A stretch of 64,000 bases of DNA from Berberis thunbergii (GCA_003290165.1 QNQO01000540.1:558001-622000), one strand, 5' to 3'. Counted from the stretch's first letter, positions 1-12,962 are shown. Program-made: numbers and translations. The notes: generated by a model from the letters alone, not told the origin.

Positions 1-2160
1 AGGCTTACTGGCATGAGGCTCACACTCTTTGTAGAGTTCTGAAACCGAAGTTTGAGGGAGAATCCTCTTCGAAGAAGAGGAAGCTCCAAAAGGTTAAGAT
101 TCATAGCCCGTCAAGGAGAGCAGAATTGCATGAGGTACATTCATCTTTTATGCATTCAAAAAAGATTTGTGCTACGACTAAGCCTGCTCCTAAGCGTTCA
201 ACCCCTTCAGAGGGAAGACACAAAGTTGTGGGGTAAGATTTTGATTAATCCGTTGGGGCAGAAGTTGTTGTGTCCGAGGGCATTATGCTCGAGCAAAGGC
301 CCTTATTTCCCTCTCCAATTTGGAGAAGGCTTATTTGCAAATGGTGGGGTTGAAAATGCAACGAAGCTAAGCACTGAACAGGCGACGGTTCTGAACAACC
401 TGTTGATGCAGGCGGTTATGGAAGCTTCGTACAATGCTGGTTAGACTCATCCTTTTTCATTGGAGGATTTCGTGTATAACTTCTCCTTGGATCGTGAATC
501 TCTTGATTGTTGTCCTTATGGCGAAATGTCCCCTCCACTTTGCCCGCAATGTCCTCCGTCCCGATCTCGACTTTAGATTGAAGTGATGATGGGTCCAAGA
601 AATAACTCATCTCCTTATTCCTCGTCAACTATTTTTGACTCGGTCTGTGAGAAAGATCCAATCGTTGTGAGTAAGGGGAAAGCAGTTTAGGAGGGCTCTG
701 ATAAGGTGAAGACAACGAAGGGCGGTGCCGAAGTGATTTCGGTCCCAGAGGAACTTCATTCAGATGTGCATATCAATCTATTCACCTCGAATGTGGTGAA
801 GATGAACAACCCAAGCTTGGAACCAGGAGGTTGATATTTCTTATGCCTTCATGAAGCATATTAATAAATGGAATGATTGGCTGGCGAATTGTTCTTCGAA
901 GCCAAAAGGTGATATGTTGGGTGAGCATATGGACAAGGGGCAAAAAATCTCATGCTAGAGATGTCATATCTGAACTAAGGTGATATGTTGGGTGAGCATG
1001 TGGACAAGGGGCAAAAAATCTCATGCTAGAGATGTCATATCTGAACTAAGTTGTTGTCGCTCGGACGGAAGTTGATGTCGTTTGTGAGAGAGAGTATACC
1101 ATGGAGCGAGTCTTTGCCAATTTTCAAAAGTCATACTCTGATGTTCTTCACGAAATTGAATCATTGAAGAAGCAACTTGAAGAACAGAGGCATGCCTGAT
1201 CGGCTGTTGATTCGGAGGCCTGACAGACAAGATCGGAGGCTCAGAGGGTTCACTCGAAAACGCTCGAGTCCGATTTGGCAGAGGTAGTGTCTGTGAGGGA
1301 CATGTCTAAAAAAGAATTGAACCTTGTCTGTCATGACTTACTATTTGCTCGAGAAACTGCAGCCAAGGCGCGGGCTCTAAATGCGGAGAAGGGAAAGGAG
1401 TTTGAGTAAATTGTCTGATGTCAACAGTTAGAAGCTGATGTTGACTTATATGCCAAGAGTGTAAGGACTAGTGTTCTAAAAATCGGCCTAGGTGGGGTCT
1501 AGGCGCTAGGCGGCTAGGAGCCTCCCAGGCGGGCTAGGTGGGTTTTTGAAATTTCTTTTATTTTTTTTATTTTCAGTTCAAAAAATTAAGACTAATTTTT
1601 TTAATACATTTTGCATATGTATCTTAGCATTGAATCGGTAGTAATATATATGCTATTATGCTTAAATTTTACAAATTATAAATTACAATAAATAAATAAA
1701 TAACCGCTTAGGCCCCCGCCTAGGCTCTGCCTAGTTCTCAGGGCGTTAATCCCCTGCTCGCCGTCCGCCTACCGCCTAGCGATTTTTACAATATTGGTGA
1801 GGATAGCAGAAGAGCAGTTCCTTCTGGCACAAAATTAACTTAATGAGGTCAAGGACAACCTGAGTAGCGAGCAATCCAAAACTGATGCGCCGTCAGGCAA
1901 ACTGGAACAACTGGAGCAAGAGCTCGCTGAGTCGAGGGTACGTGAGGAGAAAAATTTCAAGGGCCTAGGGCATGTTCGAATTCAGCAGAGTTGTGTAAGG
2001 AAGACTGGAGTTGTTGCAGCTGATAAAAGAAGAGCATGTTGACTGGGACCTCCCTTACTATAAAGAGGTGTCTTTTGCGGAGTTTGGAGAAGCCACTGAT
2101 CAATAGAATAAGAGGATGACCCTGATCAGGGTGCCCGAGTGGCAGCGCAAGCAGACGTAT
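1..2160 (+). mobile_element. Degenerate retroelement ORF with coiled-coil segments
   Basis: The + strand carries broken coding sequence that reads in short pieces. One piece at about 1080-1199 gives a heptad-rich stretch containing FANFQKSYSDVLHEIESLKK. Another at about 1801-1965 contains LEQLEQELAESR. Frames are broken by many stops. The reading is interrupted by a small hAT-like element at 1469-1796, and the coiled coil resumes after it. Coiled-coil ORFs of this kind occur in plant gypsy-derived elements, but I cannot name a domain with certainty. A 50-60 bp duplication is visible: the segment around 910-985 recurs around 980-1050 (shared text near TGATATGTTGGGTGAGCAT). No host gene is supported here. 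Confidence 0.45.
1469..1796. mobile_element. hAT-like MITE, 328 bp
   Basis: The ends form an imperfect terminal inverted repeat. The left end reads TAGTGTTCTAAAAATCGG and the right end, reverse complemented, starts CAATATTGTAAAAATCG. GC-rich subterminal inverted motifs of the type CTAGGCGCTAGGCGG follow on both sides, and the middle is AT-rich. The flanks show a degenerate 8-bp duplication, GTAAGGAC at 1461-1468 and GTGAGGAT at 1797-1804, which fits the 8-bp rule of hAT transposons. It has no coding capacity. It interrupts the retroelement ORF, so it arrived after that element. Confidence 0.65.
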
Positions 2161-2579
2161 CCCCTGCTCTTTCCCCTACCAAGTCAGGTTCCACAATATC
2201 TTAACATCTTCTTGACGACGAGTGAACTTTGTATTTTTTGGATTACCAATGAAAGATGATATGTTAAGTTGCACCTTGTACTTGTGTATTCTTTGACTTT
2301 TCCTATTGGCTCTTTTTTGTTTTGTCTTATCTTGGTATTAGTCTTTTGACAAGAGATTTTGCTAAGTCGGAAGACCATAGTGTTGATCTGCTGATGAGAG
2401 TTTTGACCGCTTAGATTGCGATAATTCAAGCAATTCTAGTTTTTACTCTTTAGAGATCGAAAGTTATCCCGGTCAAGTCCTGTGAGTTGGCTAAGCTCTG
2501 CGCGAGGGAATAATCCGGGCTAGTAATAAATCATTCGAGCCAGCCTTATTTTTTCTTTGTAATCTTCCACTGGCAGACT

Positions 2580-3530
2580 AGGCTATAGGTCCGACCAGAA
2601 GCTACTGTTATCAGTCAGAACTGACTAAGATTTGGTCAGGCTCGACCATCATTGTCTATGATATCTGGCAAGCCATCGTGATCAGACTCGATGAGCTCTA
2701 ATTAGACTCCCACTTTCTAACCCATTGTCATCCGCACTCGACGGACTAGGCGTTAGAGCGGACCAGAAATCATTGTCATCAGCTAGAACTTACTCAGCAT
2801 TGGTCAGGTTCGACGATCATTATCTGTAGTTGGACAATGATCCCTAACAAGTCATTGTGATCAGGCTCGATGAGCTTTGACTAGACTCCCACTTTCTAAT
2901 TCATCGTCATCTGCGTTTGACGGACTAGGAGTTAGAGGGAACCAAAAGCCATCGTCATCAGTCGAAACTAACTAAGTTTTGGTCGGGTGCAACGATCATT
3001 GTCTATAGTTGGACAATGATATTTGACAAACCATCATGATCAGGCTCAATGAGCTCTGACTAGTCTCCCACTTTCTAACCCATCGTCATCTACGCTCGAT
3101 GGACTAGGTGTTAGAGTAGACCAGAAGTCGTCGTCATCAGTCGAAACTAACTAAGCTTTGGTCGAGTGCAACGATCGTTGTCTTGGACAATGATCCTTGA
3201 TAAGCCATCGTGATCAGGCTCAATGAGCTCTGACTAGACTCCCTCTTTCTAACCCATCGTCATCCGCGCTTGACGGGCTAGGCATTAGAGCAAACCAAAA
3301 GCCATCGTCATCAGTCAAAACTAACTAAGCTTTCGTCGGGTTCGGTAGTCGTTGTCTGTAGTTGGACAATGATCTATGTCAAACCATCGTGATCAGGCTC
3401 GATGGGCTCTGACTAGACTCTCACTTTCTAACCCATTGTCATTCGCGCTCAATGGACTAGGCATTAGAGCGGACCAGAAGTCATCATCATCAGTCACAAC
3501 TGACTAATTTTTGGTCGGGTTAGGCCTCCG
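2580..3530. repeat. Tandem array, ~179-bp unit, about 5 copies
   Basis: The phrase CCAGAAG.CATCGTCATCAGTC recurs at about 2594, 2762, 2942, 3121, 3295 and 3474, giving spacings of 168, 180, 179, 174 and 179 bases. Each unit also carries TTGGACAATGAT, GTGATCAGGCTCGATGAGCTC and CCCACTTTCTAACCCATCGTC. Copies differ by scattered, mostly transition, changes. The array lies between the coiled-coil remnant and the gag remnant, so it may be an internal or untranslated tandem repeat of the retroelement rather than a centromeric satellite. Confidence 0.8.
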
Positions 3531-3859
3531 CTTGGCCTTGGGCATGTAAGTCTGACTCGGATCAGTAGGTCTAACCAGACTGAATTTCATCCAGATTTAA
3601 TGGACAACGGTGAAACTTTAATAGAGCGGATACCTAGGATTTATTGATAATATCATTGTAGTTGTGCTCTGCATTCCATGGGCGTCTAAGACCTTCGCCA
3701 TACGTGTCTTTGCATGCGCTGGGCCATTCTTCGTCCATTGGACCGGATCTGGCTAGGTACTCGATGGGGCTTAATTGTTGGATAGGCTTTGTTAACGAGA
3801 TCATCGTGCTACGTGTATGACAGATTGTGAGATGGTTTAGTATCGGTTACTCCCCTTAG

Positions 3860-4963
3860 TTAATGGGGTTGCGTGCAATGCCATTAATTCAATGAATGTG
3901 GACTCGTGCAATTGCAATTAGAATCGTCACATCATGTTTCTTTCCCTTCTTTTTGTTTCTAGGACTAGAGGATTTTTTCTCAACTTCTGCGTCCTCTTTG
4001 GCAGCTAACATCTCATCGAGGGTGATATACTTTTGGGTGTTCTTCAACAAGTCCGCCATGTCAGTTGGAGGCTCCAGAGTAAGGAAGTCATAAAACTTGC
4101 CTCTCCTCAGACTCGAGGTGAAATGTGTGACCGAGGTGTCATCGTTGCAGCCATCAATGAGAATTAACTCATCATTGAAGCATGTGATGTACTCCCTCGG
4201 TGTCTTGTTTGGCTTCTGTTTGAGGGTGAGCAGGTAATGCGAGCCTTTCCTGATTCATTGGCTATCGACAAAGTGAGTGAGAAACATTTTTGCCAGCGGC
4301 TGGAATGAGTCAATGAACTTCAGAGGGAGGTTGTGGATCCAGGTCAGCGCTAACTTCTTTAGACTGGTTGGGAATGACCGACAAATTACTACTGTGGATC
4401 CTTCAAGAGCGTCATTACATGCTGGAAGTGGCGTAAATGGTCAGACGAGTCTGTTGTCCCATCATAAAACTTCAACTTTGGCGAGCTGAATTTCTTCGGC
4501 AGTGGCTCGTTCATGATGTGACCCATGAACGGGGGAATGCTGAGGTTGAACGACACATCTGGATTGGTGGCCCCAAGCTGGAGAGGGTTTTGCGATGCAG
4601 GTTTGTCGACTCTAGACGATGAGTCTTCGTTGGCTTGCTCATCTGCCTTGAGAGCCAACAGGGGCAAAGTGGCTCTCCTAAACGTGTTCTCTGCTATCTT
4701 CTGGGGATGGGGCTCTTCGTGACTCGTTGTGCCCTTCGGCGGGTAGAGGATTCCACTGAGTGAGTATCTTTACCGCTTGTGCTATTTGATGCACCTAGGT
4801 TGACAGTAGATTCACCCTAGGGTCTGTCGTGGCTGCTGTCGGCACGGGGGTTCGAGGTTGTTCACCCCGCGGTGCCGGAGCTGCCAAATTTGACGGCGCT
4901 CTGCCTGTTTGATTATTCGGGGGCTCAGCGATATCTCCATTATTGCAAGATCTCATGGTCACC
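3860..4963 (-). pseudogene. Ty3/gypsy gag remnant
   Basis: Read on the - strand, the segment at 4389-4667 is open for 92 residues and contains PPFMGHIMNEPLPKKFSSPK followed by LKFYDGTTDSSDHLRHFQ. This is the start of the retrotransposon gag domain of plant gypsy elements. Further gag-like sequence continues leftward to about 3860 in other frames (for example LKQKPNKTPREYITCFNDEL near 4200), ending in a lysine-rich stretch near 3950. Stops and frame changes break it several times. A possible start lies near 4963. No protease, reverse transcriptase or integrase follows, so the element is truncated or of the gag-only kind. The LTR at 5044-5671 lies directly upstream in this orientation. Confidence 0.7.
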
Positions 4964-5043
4964 ATCTTTCTGGACTGTAAAGAATGGTGATATCACTATT
5001 TTCTAAGGAATTTTGTCGTTCCCCACGGACGGCGCAAAACTGA

Positions 5044-5671
5044 TGTAGTCAAATCATGTTCTCCTTGACTTTGAAATGCACATGGAACACACGTGAGCCA
5101 AAGACTACCTTGTGGCCACCGATGGGACTCCGATGCTAAAGTCAGAAAATACTTGAGAAAAGCGTAATGCTGTAAATTTGGTGATGTAGCGTCTCTTTGT
5201 TCATCAACCCTATGTCTTATTTATAATGCGAGTGTTCTTGTTCGAGTTGGATTTTGGTGGTGTATATTTAGGAAAATGTATATTGCTGGAGATCCTTTCC
5301 TTGTTAGGAGTCGTACATGTATGAGAGTTTCCCTAAACGACTTGTGCTCCTAGACCTGCGAGGGATTATTCCCTTATAAAATGTTGTCCATGCAGGCGAG
5401 TTTCTATGCAAGACTTATACTTCGATATTTGTTTTCTAGTTTGAATCAATGTATTACTGGCATGCCCATCTTAGGTCGATCCCCCAGATACTTGTCTTAT
5501 TAGGTCTTACATATATTGGGTTTAACCATGTGACGTATGAGCTTAATAGGGCGCTGCAATTTGAGCCCAATCTCATGAACCCTTCCAAAATGGGCATAGC
5601 GTAGTCTGGGCTTTGCCAAATTGGGCGAGCAATCGAATCCACTTTGCTCTGCTGACAAGATTATCATAACA
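5044..5671 (-). repeat. Putative 5' LTR of the gypsy remnant
   Basis: The 628-bp segment begins TGTAGTC and ends CATAACA, so it has the TG...CA boundaries expected of an LTR. On the - strand it contains a TATA-like ATTATAAATAAG near 5225, suitable for a U3/R boundary. Just inside it on the element side lies TTTTGCGCCGTCCGTGGGG (- strand, 5020-5040), a sequence type often seen next to the LTR in plant gypsy elements. The matching second LTR was not found in the window, so the assignment rests on position and boundaries. Confidence 0.5.
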
Positions 5672-6053
5672 CGTATATGACGCAAATTAACAGACGATTT
5701 GGTGTCAGTTTGTATTTACATTTTGAAATAGTTTTTCATGAAATATACTTTATAAAGTAGCCAAATTATCAATTAAAATGATTCTTTCTCCAGAAAATAA
5801 AACCATAATTTGTCTTTGTCAATGTCCAATCCCCATTTGCAACAGTGTGTTCTTAACTATGCAACAATAAAAATTGAATTAGAAATCAGATATTGAATTT
5901 CGGTAGGATGAAAAGATTCATTTATTAGTTTCATAGCAGAAAAAGAAAACAATAAAAAATTTAGCCCAGGCGAAGTCAAATTCCCTTGACTGCACAATTC
6001 AACATACCGTAAAGAATCCATACATTTCATGCGTGCATAGTTAGTATTAAAAC

Positions 6054-6613
6054 TAGGGGTGGGCAATGTCGGTTCGGTTCGATTTTGAGCCCCAAACTGA
6101 TTTCGAATCGATTTCATTCGGTTTGCCCAAAACCCAAATCGAAATCGAATTTTGTATTTGTAAACCGTTAAATTCGGTTTAACCGAATTTCGAATCGGTT
6201 GGGCCAAAATTTCAGGCTCAAGCATTTGAAAGACTTTCATTAAAACATGTCCAATTTTTTTACAGGCCCAATTTTTTTATAGACCCAATTTTTAGCCAAA
6301 AATTGAAAACTTTGCGAAAAGAGGGTGATTTAGTACAACAGGGTATATTGCAATGCATTTGTTGCACTAATCAAGTATTGACACCTACTTGTTATTTAGT
6401 TATTTATATATATCTAATTAATCGGTCGGTTCAGTTATAAATCGGTCGGTTCAAAACTGTAAACCGATTTCAAACTGTTTATAATCGGTTCGGTTCGATT
6501 TAAATTATTTTCTTTCTACTCATATTTCGGTTCGGTTACCGAACCGAATTTGAAAATCGGTTCGATCGGTTAATCGGTTAACCGAATTTTAAATCGATTT
6601 TTGCCCACCCCTA
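6054..6613. mobile_element. Non-autonomous hAT element, 560 bp, perfect 8-bp TSD
   Basis: The element starts TAGGGGTGGGCAA and ends TTGCCCACCCCTA, a perfect 13-bp terminal inverted repeat. It is flanked by identical 8-bp duplications, ATTAAAAC at 6046-6053 and 6614-6621. Eight-base duplications and a TAGGGGTGGGCA terminus are typical of plant hAT non-autonomous elements. The interior is built of repeated CGGTTCGGTT and AATCGGTT motifs on both sides and codes for nothing convincing. Confidence 0.9.
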
Positions 6614-6621
6614 ATTAAAAC

Positions 6622-8262
6622 TAAAACTACAACCAATAAACTTCAAATAATGTATAAGACCTAAACTAAGATTTATTACCCATAGATTAACAAGTCCGTG
6701 GTGAAATTAAAAAAAAAATAAAATCAAAGATAACAAGTTGAAGAAACTCTATAGATCTTTTGAAGAAGAGAGGTTATGCAACTTAGAGGATATACTGAAG
6801 AAGACATGATATGCAACTTGAAAGGATCGAGAGTTTAGGATGAAGATTCGAATGTGTAAATTATTGACGATTTGAACAAGCAATTGGTGAATCCAAAGAA
6901 GTGAACATGCACAAGAGATCGCAATGAATTAGAAAAGCCTAAAAAAGGTTAGGATTCCGCAAATTAGCAGATTTTCGTAGAAAAATGTCATTCACACAAG
7001 CCTCTTACCTCCTCCTCCTTTCCTAACAACCAACCATTGATGACACACTCCTTAGTCCTCACCTCCTTAAATTTTAAATCTTATATGTTATATATTTAGA
7101 GAAACATGGAAATTAATTCACTACGATAGACTTGACAATGCCTTTGAGATGGATTGGATTTCATGCAACCAAAAACGCAACGAGAGATAGTAAATTTGAA
7201 TTCAAAATGAAAACCCCTTTTCATAACTATTTGGAGTAATGATTCTTGATTTTGCACCCACACAAAATTAGGATCCGGTGAATTTATACTAAAGCTAATG
7301 ATGGAGACTAAACTGATAACTTCTGTCAAAAGACAAAGAGATGCATCCTCGTGACAGAGACTGCATTGCTAATCCCTGTCTCAAGCTAAGAAACAAATTA
7401 GCATGAAACACTCTCTAATTTAATCCAGTTTATTGCAATTTGGTAGAGCAAATATTATTGAAGCGAGCATCATGACATTAATAATTGCCCTGTATAACCT
7501 TGATAATGTAGTCCACGATGCTTCTAATTCAGGTCCTGCCTCTGATGGACTTTGAGTCTGTATTATCAACGATTTTTCCGTAGAGATCCTGATAAATCCA
7601 GTAAGGGTTAAATGTGTTGCAAGAAAATTTCATGCAACAAGATGACTAAATGAGAGATGAGATGAACCAAGAAGCAAACAGCATGTGCTGTTAGCATTTT
7701 TGTCCTAAAATGGATACACATTTCAATATTTCATGCATATGAGAGGGAGAAAATGTTGGTAACACTTGGGTATTAATCATGAATTGTAATGAAAAATTGC
7801 TATCAAAAATTCCAAAAAGGTGCACCAGATACAATACAGCAGAAAACGGTTATGCAGTTAGATGTTTTCCTTACACTAAGGAGTACATGAGTCAAAGCCA
7901 GACGCTTACAGCAACACTAATGGACAATTTTATTGTAATGGAAATTAGCAAATCAAGCAGTCATTTCAGGCACAAATAAAACAAGGAAATGAAACAAGTA
8001 TAATAGGTTATACCATTTGACTAATGAACGGAGTCTCTGAGTTGTGAGCCCACATCCAATCTCCTACAATTTTCCTCTACCCCACTACAATTGAAAATAT
8101 TAGAGACATGTTCGTTTGAGGACAGCAACCGTACTTTAGTATATTCAGCAACAAGATGGATGCACATTTTGACTTAAAAGTGTTGTCTCAATTTTCATTT
8201 CCCCTGCTCCACACCTGTAAAACAGTCTTTGAGAACCATTCCATAGATAGAAGTGATCCTCA
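6622..8262. other. Intergenic, no gene recognised
   Basis: AT-rich sequence with short random open frames on both strands and no protein motif that I recognise. The last few hundred bases before 8263 should contain the promoter and 5' leader of the MATE gene. I cannot point to a convincing TATA box. Confidence 0.6.
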
Positions 8263-11200
8263 ATGGCAGATATGGAAAAGGAAAAGCAGTCTACTAGACA
8301 AGGAAATGTGTTAGAGCTTGTTCTCAGCAAGAAGTTGACTGATAAAAGTATAGATGAATTGAAAATGATGTGGCACATAGCAGGGCCTGCTATACCTACT
8401 GGAATCCTTCAGTTCTCCATTGGGTTTGTGACCGCGGCATTTATTGGGCACATTGGAGATATTGAGCTTGCTTGCCGTGTCAATAGTTCAGACTGTCATT
8501 GAAGGATTTTCTTGTGGTGTCATGGTATGTATCAATCAAGAAAGCAGTACTGCATCTACTATTTTCTTTTCTTAGTTTCATTATCTTCTATGAATCTTAC
8601 TCATATCATGCAAGTGTTATATCCTTCTCTCACTATCTTTCAGCGTTTTTCCTCTTTCAGTTTTTTTTTTTTTTTTTCTTATCATGGTTCTCCCTGATCG
8701 ATTGGCATTTACCGGCAGTAGAGTCTAGCTGAAATCAAACAAGGATTTGCTTTTGGTTCCAGGGCCGGATCGGATTAGCCTACGTACAACCAAGGGCATA
8801 TGTTGTCACATAAAACAAAATGACCAGAAACAACTAGCTAGCAAAACCCTCAAATATCAATTAACAAATGAAGAGGTTGTTTTAGCAAAAATTTAAAATA
8901 TTTTGATAGAGCATATTGACAAAGTCTTGATAGGAGTATTGATAAGTAAAGTGAAATGTTTAGGAGTACTGATAAGTTATTATGTCCATCAAGGTAACCA
9001 CTTGGGAGGAAAATCCATTAACAAAGGGTATTTTGCATTTCACCCCTACTTTTCTTCGCACTATTAGGGATAAACCCTAAATCGGTTTTGCCTCCAAAAC
9101 TAACCCTTTCCTTCTCGGAGGCCTCGCAATTTACAAAAAAAAACTAAACACATCTCCATAACCGTAACTATTTCTTGATTTATTTAAGTAATTAACTGTT
9201 AATTGTATATTATAATTAGTATTATCATTTTATTATGAATGTTATTAAATATTATTATTTTATTATTCTTTTTTATTTTATCCAAGCTACATGTGGCCAA
9301 TTGATCTTCGTCTCTCATGGAAACGAATTGAGGAAACCAGTTTACACACTTCCACAGGCTGAGTAAAGCACCACCCATTGCCAGCTATATCATTGGCCTG
9401 AATCAATTACACACAACGTGGCAAAATAACCCATACTCTTCTAGTTGAACAACATATATAACGTCTATAATGACACTGAACATTTGGAAAACATTGTACA
9501 CTAGTTGTGAGCCAGTATTTATTTATTTTGTTCCCAAATCCCTCATATCCCCTAAGCACTAACATCTCACACTCCAATGAATAGAGTTTTTACACAAATC
9601 GGGGATTAATTGAACAATAAATGTTTGGATTAGGTTCTCACTTGGAGGTGTAGGTGGAGAAAACACCATCATGGTTATTGACCAATTAACTACGGCTAGG
9701 GATATGGATATTTGTATCCTACATAAATACGTACACATCAGGCAAAAAAGATAGTACGGGATATGTTAGGGCCACCTATGTACATTATAGTATTACTTTC
9801 GTTTTAGCAAAAAGCTTTGAATTATTAGTTGTATTCATCCACTTGTAGGTCTATATTGCTACTCATGCATGCTAACTTGTCATAATATGCTTGTAAATTA
9901 GTATAGAATTGAAGATTTTCAAAGGTATATGAAAAAGTTAACAATCTAAGCATGCAATGTCTGATGGGAGTATTTGTTAGTGTCGACATGAGTATCCGAC
10001 ATGATGCGTGTCAACACATTTTTTTGGTAAATAGTCATTGTTATGTGTCGACGCACTTATTTTAGTAAATAGTCATTGTTACGTGTCGACACACTCTTTT
10101 TGGTAAATATATTTTGCTTCCAGCTCTTTATTTTTTGTTACATGAACTCTTCTTTTTGTCTGTTACATGAACTGTAACAATTCTACCTAAATCATGTATC
10201 GTAGCTCGGGATGGGAAGTGCTTTGGAGATGCTATGTGGGCAGGCCATTGGAGCTAGACAGTTCAACATGCTCGGAGTATATATGCAGAGGTCCTGCATT
10301 ATAGCTGGAGTCACAGCATTAGTTCTCACTCCAACATACGTCTTTGCATCACCACTACTAAAGCTCCTCCATCAAGGCGACAACATAGCAAATCTCGCTG
10401 GAAAGTATTCAATATGGGTTATTCCTCAATTGTTTTCCTATGCCCTTAACTTCCCAATACAGAAGTTCTTACAATCTCAAAGCAGAATTTGGTTCATGAC
10501 TACAATTTCTGGAGTTGTCCTGGTCATTCATGTTTTGTTAAACTGGGTAATAGTGACAAAGCTTGGACAAGGCCTAGTATGGGCTGTCATAGTGGGGAAT
10601 ATTTCATGGGCAATAGTGGTTGTGGATCAGATGTTCTACATCGTTTCTGAACGCTTTCCAGAGTCATGGACTGGCTTTTCCTTAATGGCTTTCCAATTTT
10701 TGGTTGGTTTTGTGAAACTTTCACTTGCCTCTGCCGTTATGCTATGGTCAGTACTCATATCACTCAGCTCAACTCACTAAATTATGTAACATATTAAAGT
10801 AAAGCTCTTCATGTGCCATATTCCATGTTGCTTACCCTAATAAGATGCATCATTAACAGCTTGGACTTCTGGTATTCCACAGTGATTATCAATCTGGTTG
10901 GCATCTTAAAGAATCCTAAAATTTCTATTGATGCTACTTCTATCTGGTTAGTTCTAATTCCTCTGAGGGCTTATTGATCTGCTTCTCCAACCCTGATTTT
11001 TTTTTCTCTCTGTTTGGTCCAATGTGAATTGACAGCATGAATATACAAGTGTGGCCATTGACAATTGAAGTGGGCTTCAGTGCAGCAATCAGGTTACTTA
11101 TTATTGTCGCTAACAACTTGAACTGGATCACTGATTATATTGAGTTGTTCTTTGCCATATACACCTCATGCCATTACAGCATGCGAGTTTCAAATGAGCT

Positions 11201-12536
11201 TGGAGCTGCAAGGCCTAAAGAAGCAAAGTTCTCAGTAGCAATAGCTATCTCCACATCTGTCATGTTTGGAATAACTTTGATGGCAATAATTCTGGCTGCC
11301 AGAAACCATTTCCCCAAAATGTTCACAAATAAACCCGTAGTCATCAAGGAGACATCCAAGCTTGGATATTTTCTGGCTGCTAGTATTGTCCTGAATAGCA
11401 TCCAACCTGTTCTCAATGGTAACCCTCACTCTCTGTTTCTCTCTCTTCAAATTGGTTCATATCAACAAGAAACTGAGCACCGCGTAGGAAATAGAGGTCT
11501 CATGCACTTAATAATTGCAAAGGTTGGTTAACAATATGGACTTGCAGGTGTAGCAGTTGGTGCAGGATGGCAGTTCTTAGTTGCTTTTGTGAATATTGGA
11601 TGTTATTACCTTTTTGGATTGCCTCTTAGTGCCTTACTTGGTTACAAGTTTAAGGTTGGCGTTGAGGTAAGAATGCTTTCATTTGCAATTGTATGCATCA
11701 GAGCTAGTAAGAGATTGAAGTTCACGTTTTTCTTTTGTCACACAGGGCATCTGGTCAGGAATATTGGGCGGTACCATATTGCAAACAGTTATTTTGCTGG
11801 TTATAACAATCCATACTAACTGGAATAAGGAGGTAAGCCAGTTAATATGAATAATAGCTTAGGACCGTACATACTTTGGCAACTAAAACTAATGAATCCT
11901 CCCACATGAAAGTGTGATTGTGACGCATGCTATCAATAGCTAACCTGAGTACTCAACCTATTCATCATTGTGCATAAACCATAACTTGACTACAAAACTT
12001 TTCAAATAAGTTACAGAGAGGTGATTCACAGAATGAACTAGTTTTCTCAAGAAAGCAATAGAATGATACAGACGAATTAGTTTTCACTGTTAGCACTAAT
12101 CATTCTCTACCTTCATTACTCACAACATTTTGTCTGGTTTTGTTTATTATACTCACTTTACATAGAGAAGTTTCAGCAATTTTGTTTCCTCAAATCTCAT
12201 ATAGAGCATCTAAATGTTTAACCATTCATATCTAGAACATCATGTTAATCCAACTTTAATGTAGGTCAACAAACCCACTCTCATTCATCATCCATGTATG
12301 TTGGACTAATGCGTATCAAACATCGACGAAATCCATGGATGGTGCATGGTTGGCAGGTTTTACTGACCTGCCTTACATATGGATTAACAAACATATTCTC
12401 CTCATTATGTGATGCCATCAGTGCTTATTATAATGACCACAATAATATTGAGTAATACATTTACCTGGTGCAGGCTTTACAAGCTGAGGAGCGTATCAGG
12501 ACATGGGGTGGTCCTCCTGAGCCTGAACAAACCTGA
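8263..12536 (+). CDS. MATE-family efflux transporter, eight exons, one frameshift in exon 1
   Basis: MATE (DTX) proteins are membrane antiporters that export or store small organic compounds using a proton or sodium gradient. GT-AG exons are 8263-8524, 10205-10746, 10860-10946, 11036-11092, 11180-11418, 11548-11666, 11746-11832 and 12474-12536. Family signatures are plain: HIAGPAIPTGILQFSIGF in exon 1, LGMGSALEMLCGQAIGA and SYALNFPIQKFLQSQSR in exon 2, MRVSNELGAARPKEAKFS in exon 5, and GVAVGAGWQFLVAFVNIGCY in exon 6. The exon sum is 1456 bases, one more than 485 codons. The extra base is a T near 8469-8472 (GAGCTTGCTTGCC, where ELAAVS is expected). Read literally, the protein stops at 8502. 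The rest of the gene is intact at about 484 residues, a normal MATE length, so this is either a very young pseudogene or a sequence error. The 1.68-kb first intron is unusually long. Confidence 0.85.
10008..10110. repeat. Minisatellite in MATE intron 1
   Basis: A 37-38 base unit containing GTGTCGACRCAC, then TTTTGGTAAATAGTCATTGTTA, is repeated about 2.6 times, with starts near 10008, 10045 and 10083. The GTGTCGACAC motif relates it to the dispersed repeats near 13.2, 56.8 and 61.2 kb. It sits about 100 bases upstream of exon 2. Confidence 0.7.
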
Positions 12537-12887
12537 GGAGACATTGCACAAGAATTGATTCTCAGGGAAGGTCATAGAAATGTATAGAAAAGTACAAACA
12601 TTAAATATGGAAATAACTAAGGAAAAATCCCACAAGAAATTTCCGGTTGCTTTGTTGTTTTTTGGTTTTCAAGAAATGAAATTTACAGGCTGGAGAAGAA
12701 ATTTTTTACAGGTGCATATTAAACAAAGTATCAGAAAAAGAGCAGTCCTAAAAATTTACCACATCTCAAGATAGACCAACAACATAGTTTCAAAGAGATC
12801 CCTCCTTTGCTGGATTAAATAATCCCAGTAATATATATTTGCAAAACAATAACAATATAATAATAAATATAAATAAATAAGCTGAAG

Positions 12888-12962
12888 GTGGCCAGGTCGG
12901 TTGCTAAGGCAGTGTGGGTTTGACCCCCACGTATTGGGTTCAATACCTACCAGCGACATGGG
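12888..12962 (+). mobile_element. tRNA-derived SINE-like fragment
   Basis: The sequence contains a box-A-like TGGCCAGGTCGG near 12889 and a box-B-like GGTTCAATACC near 12938, about 40 bases apart, as in an RNA polymerase III internal promoter. It does not fold into a full tRNA. It runs into a TG/TA microsatellite instead of a structured 3' half. This suggests the head of a plant SINE or a tRNA pseudogene. Confidence 0.45.
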
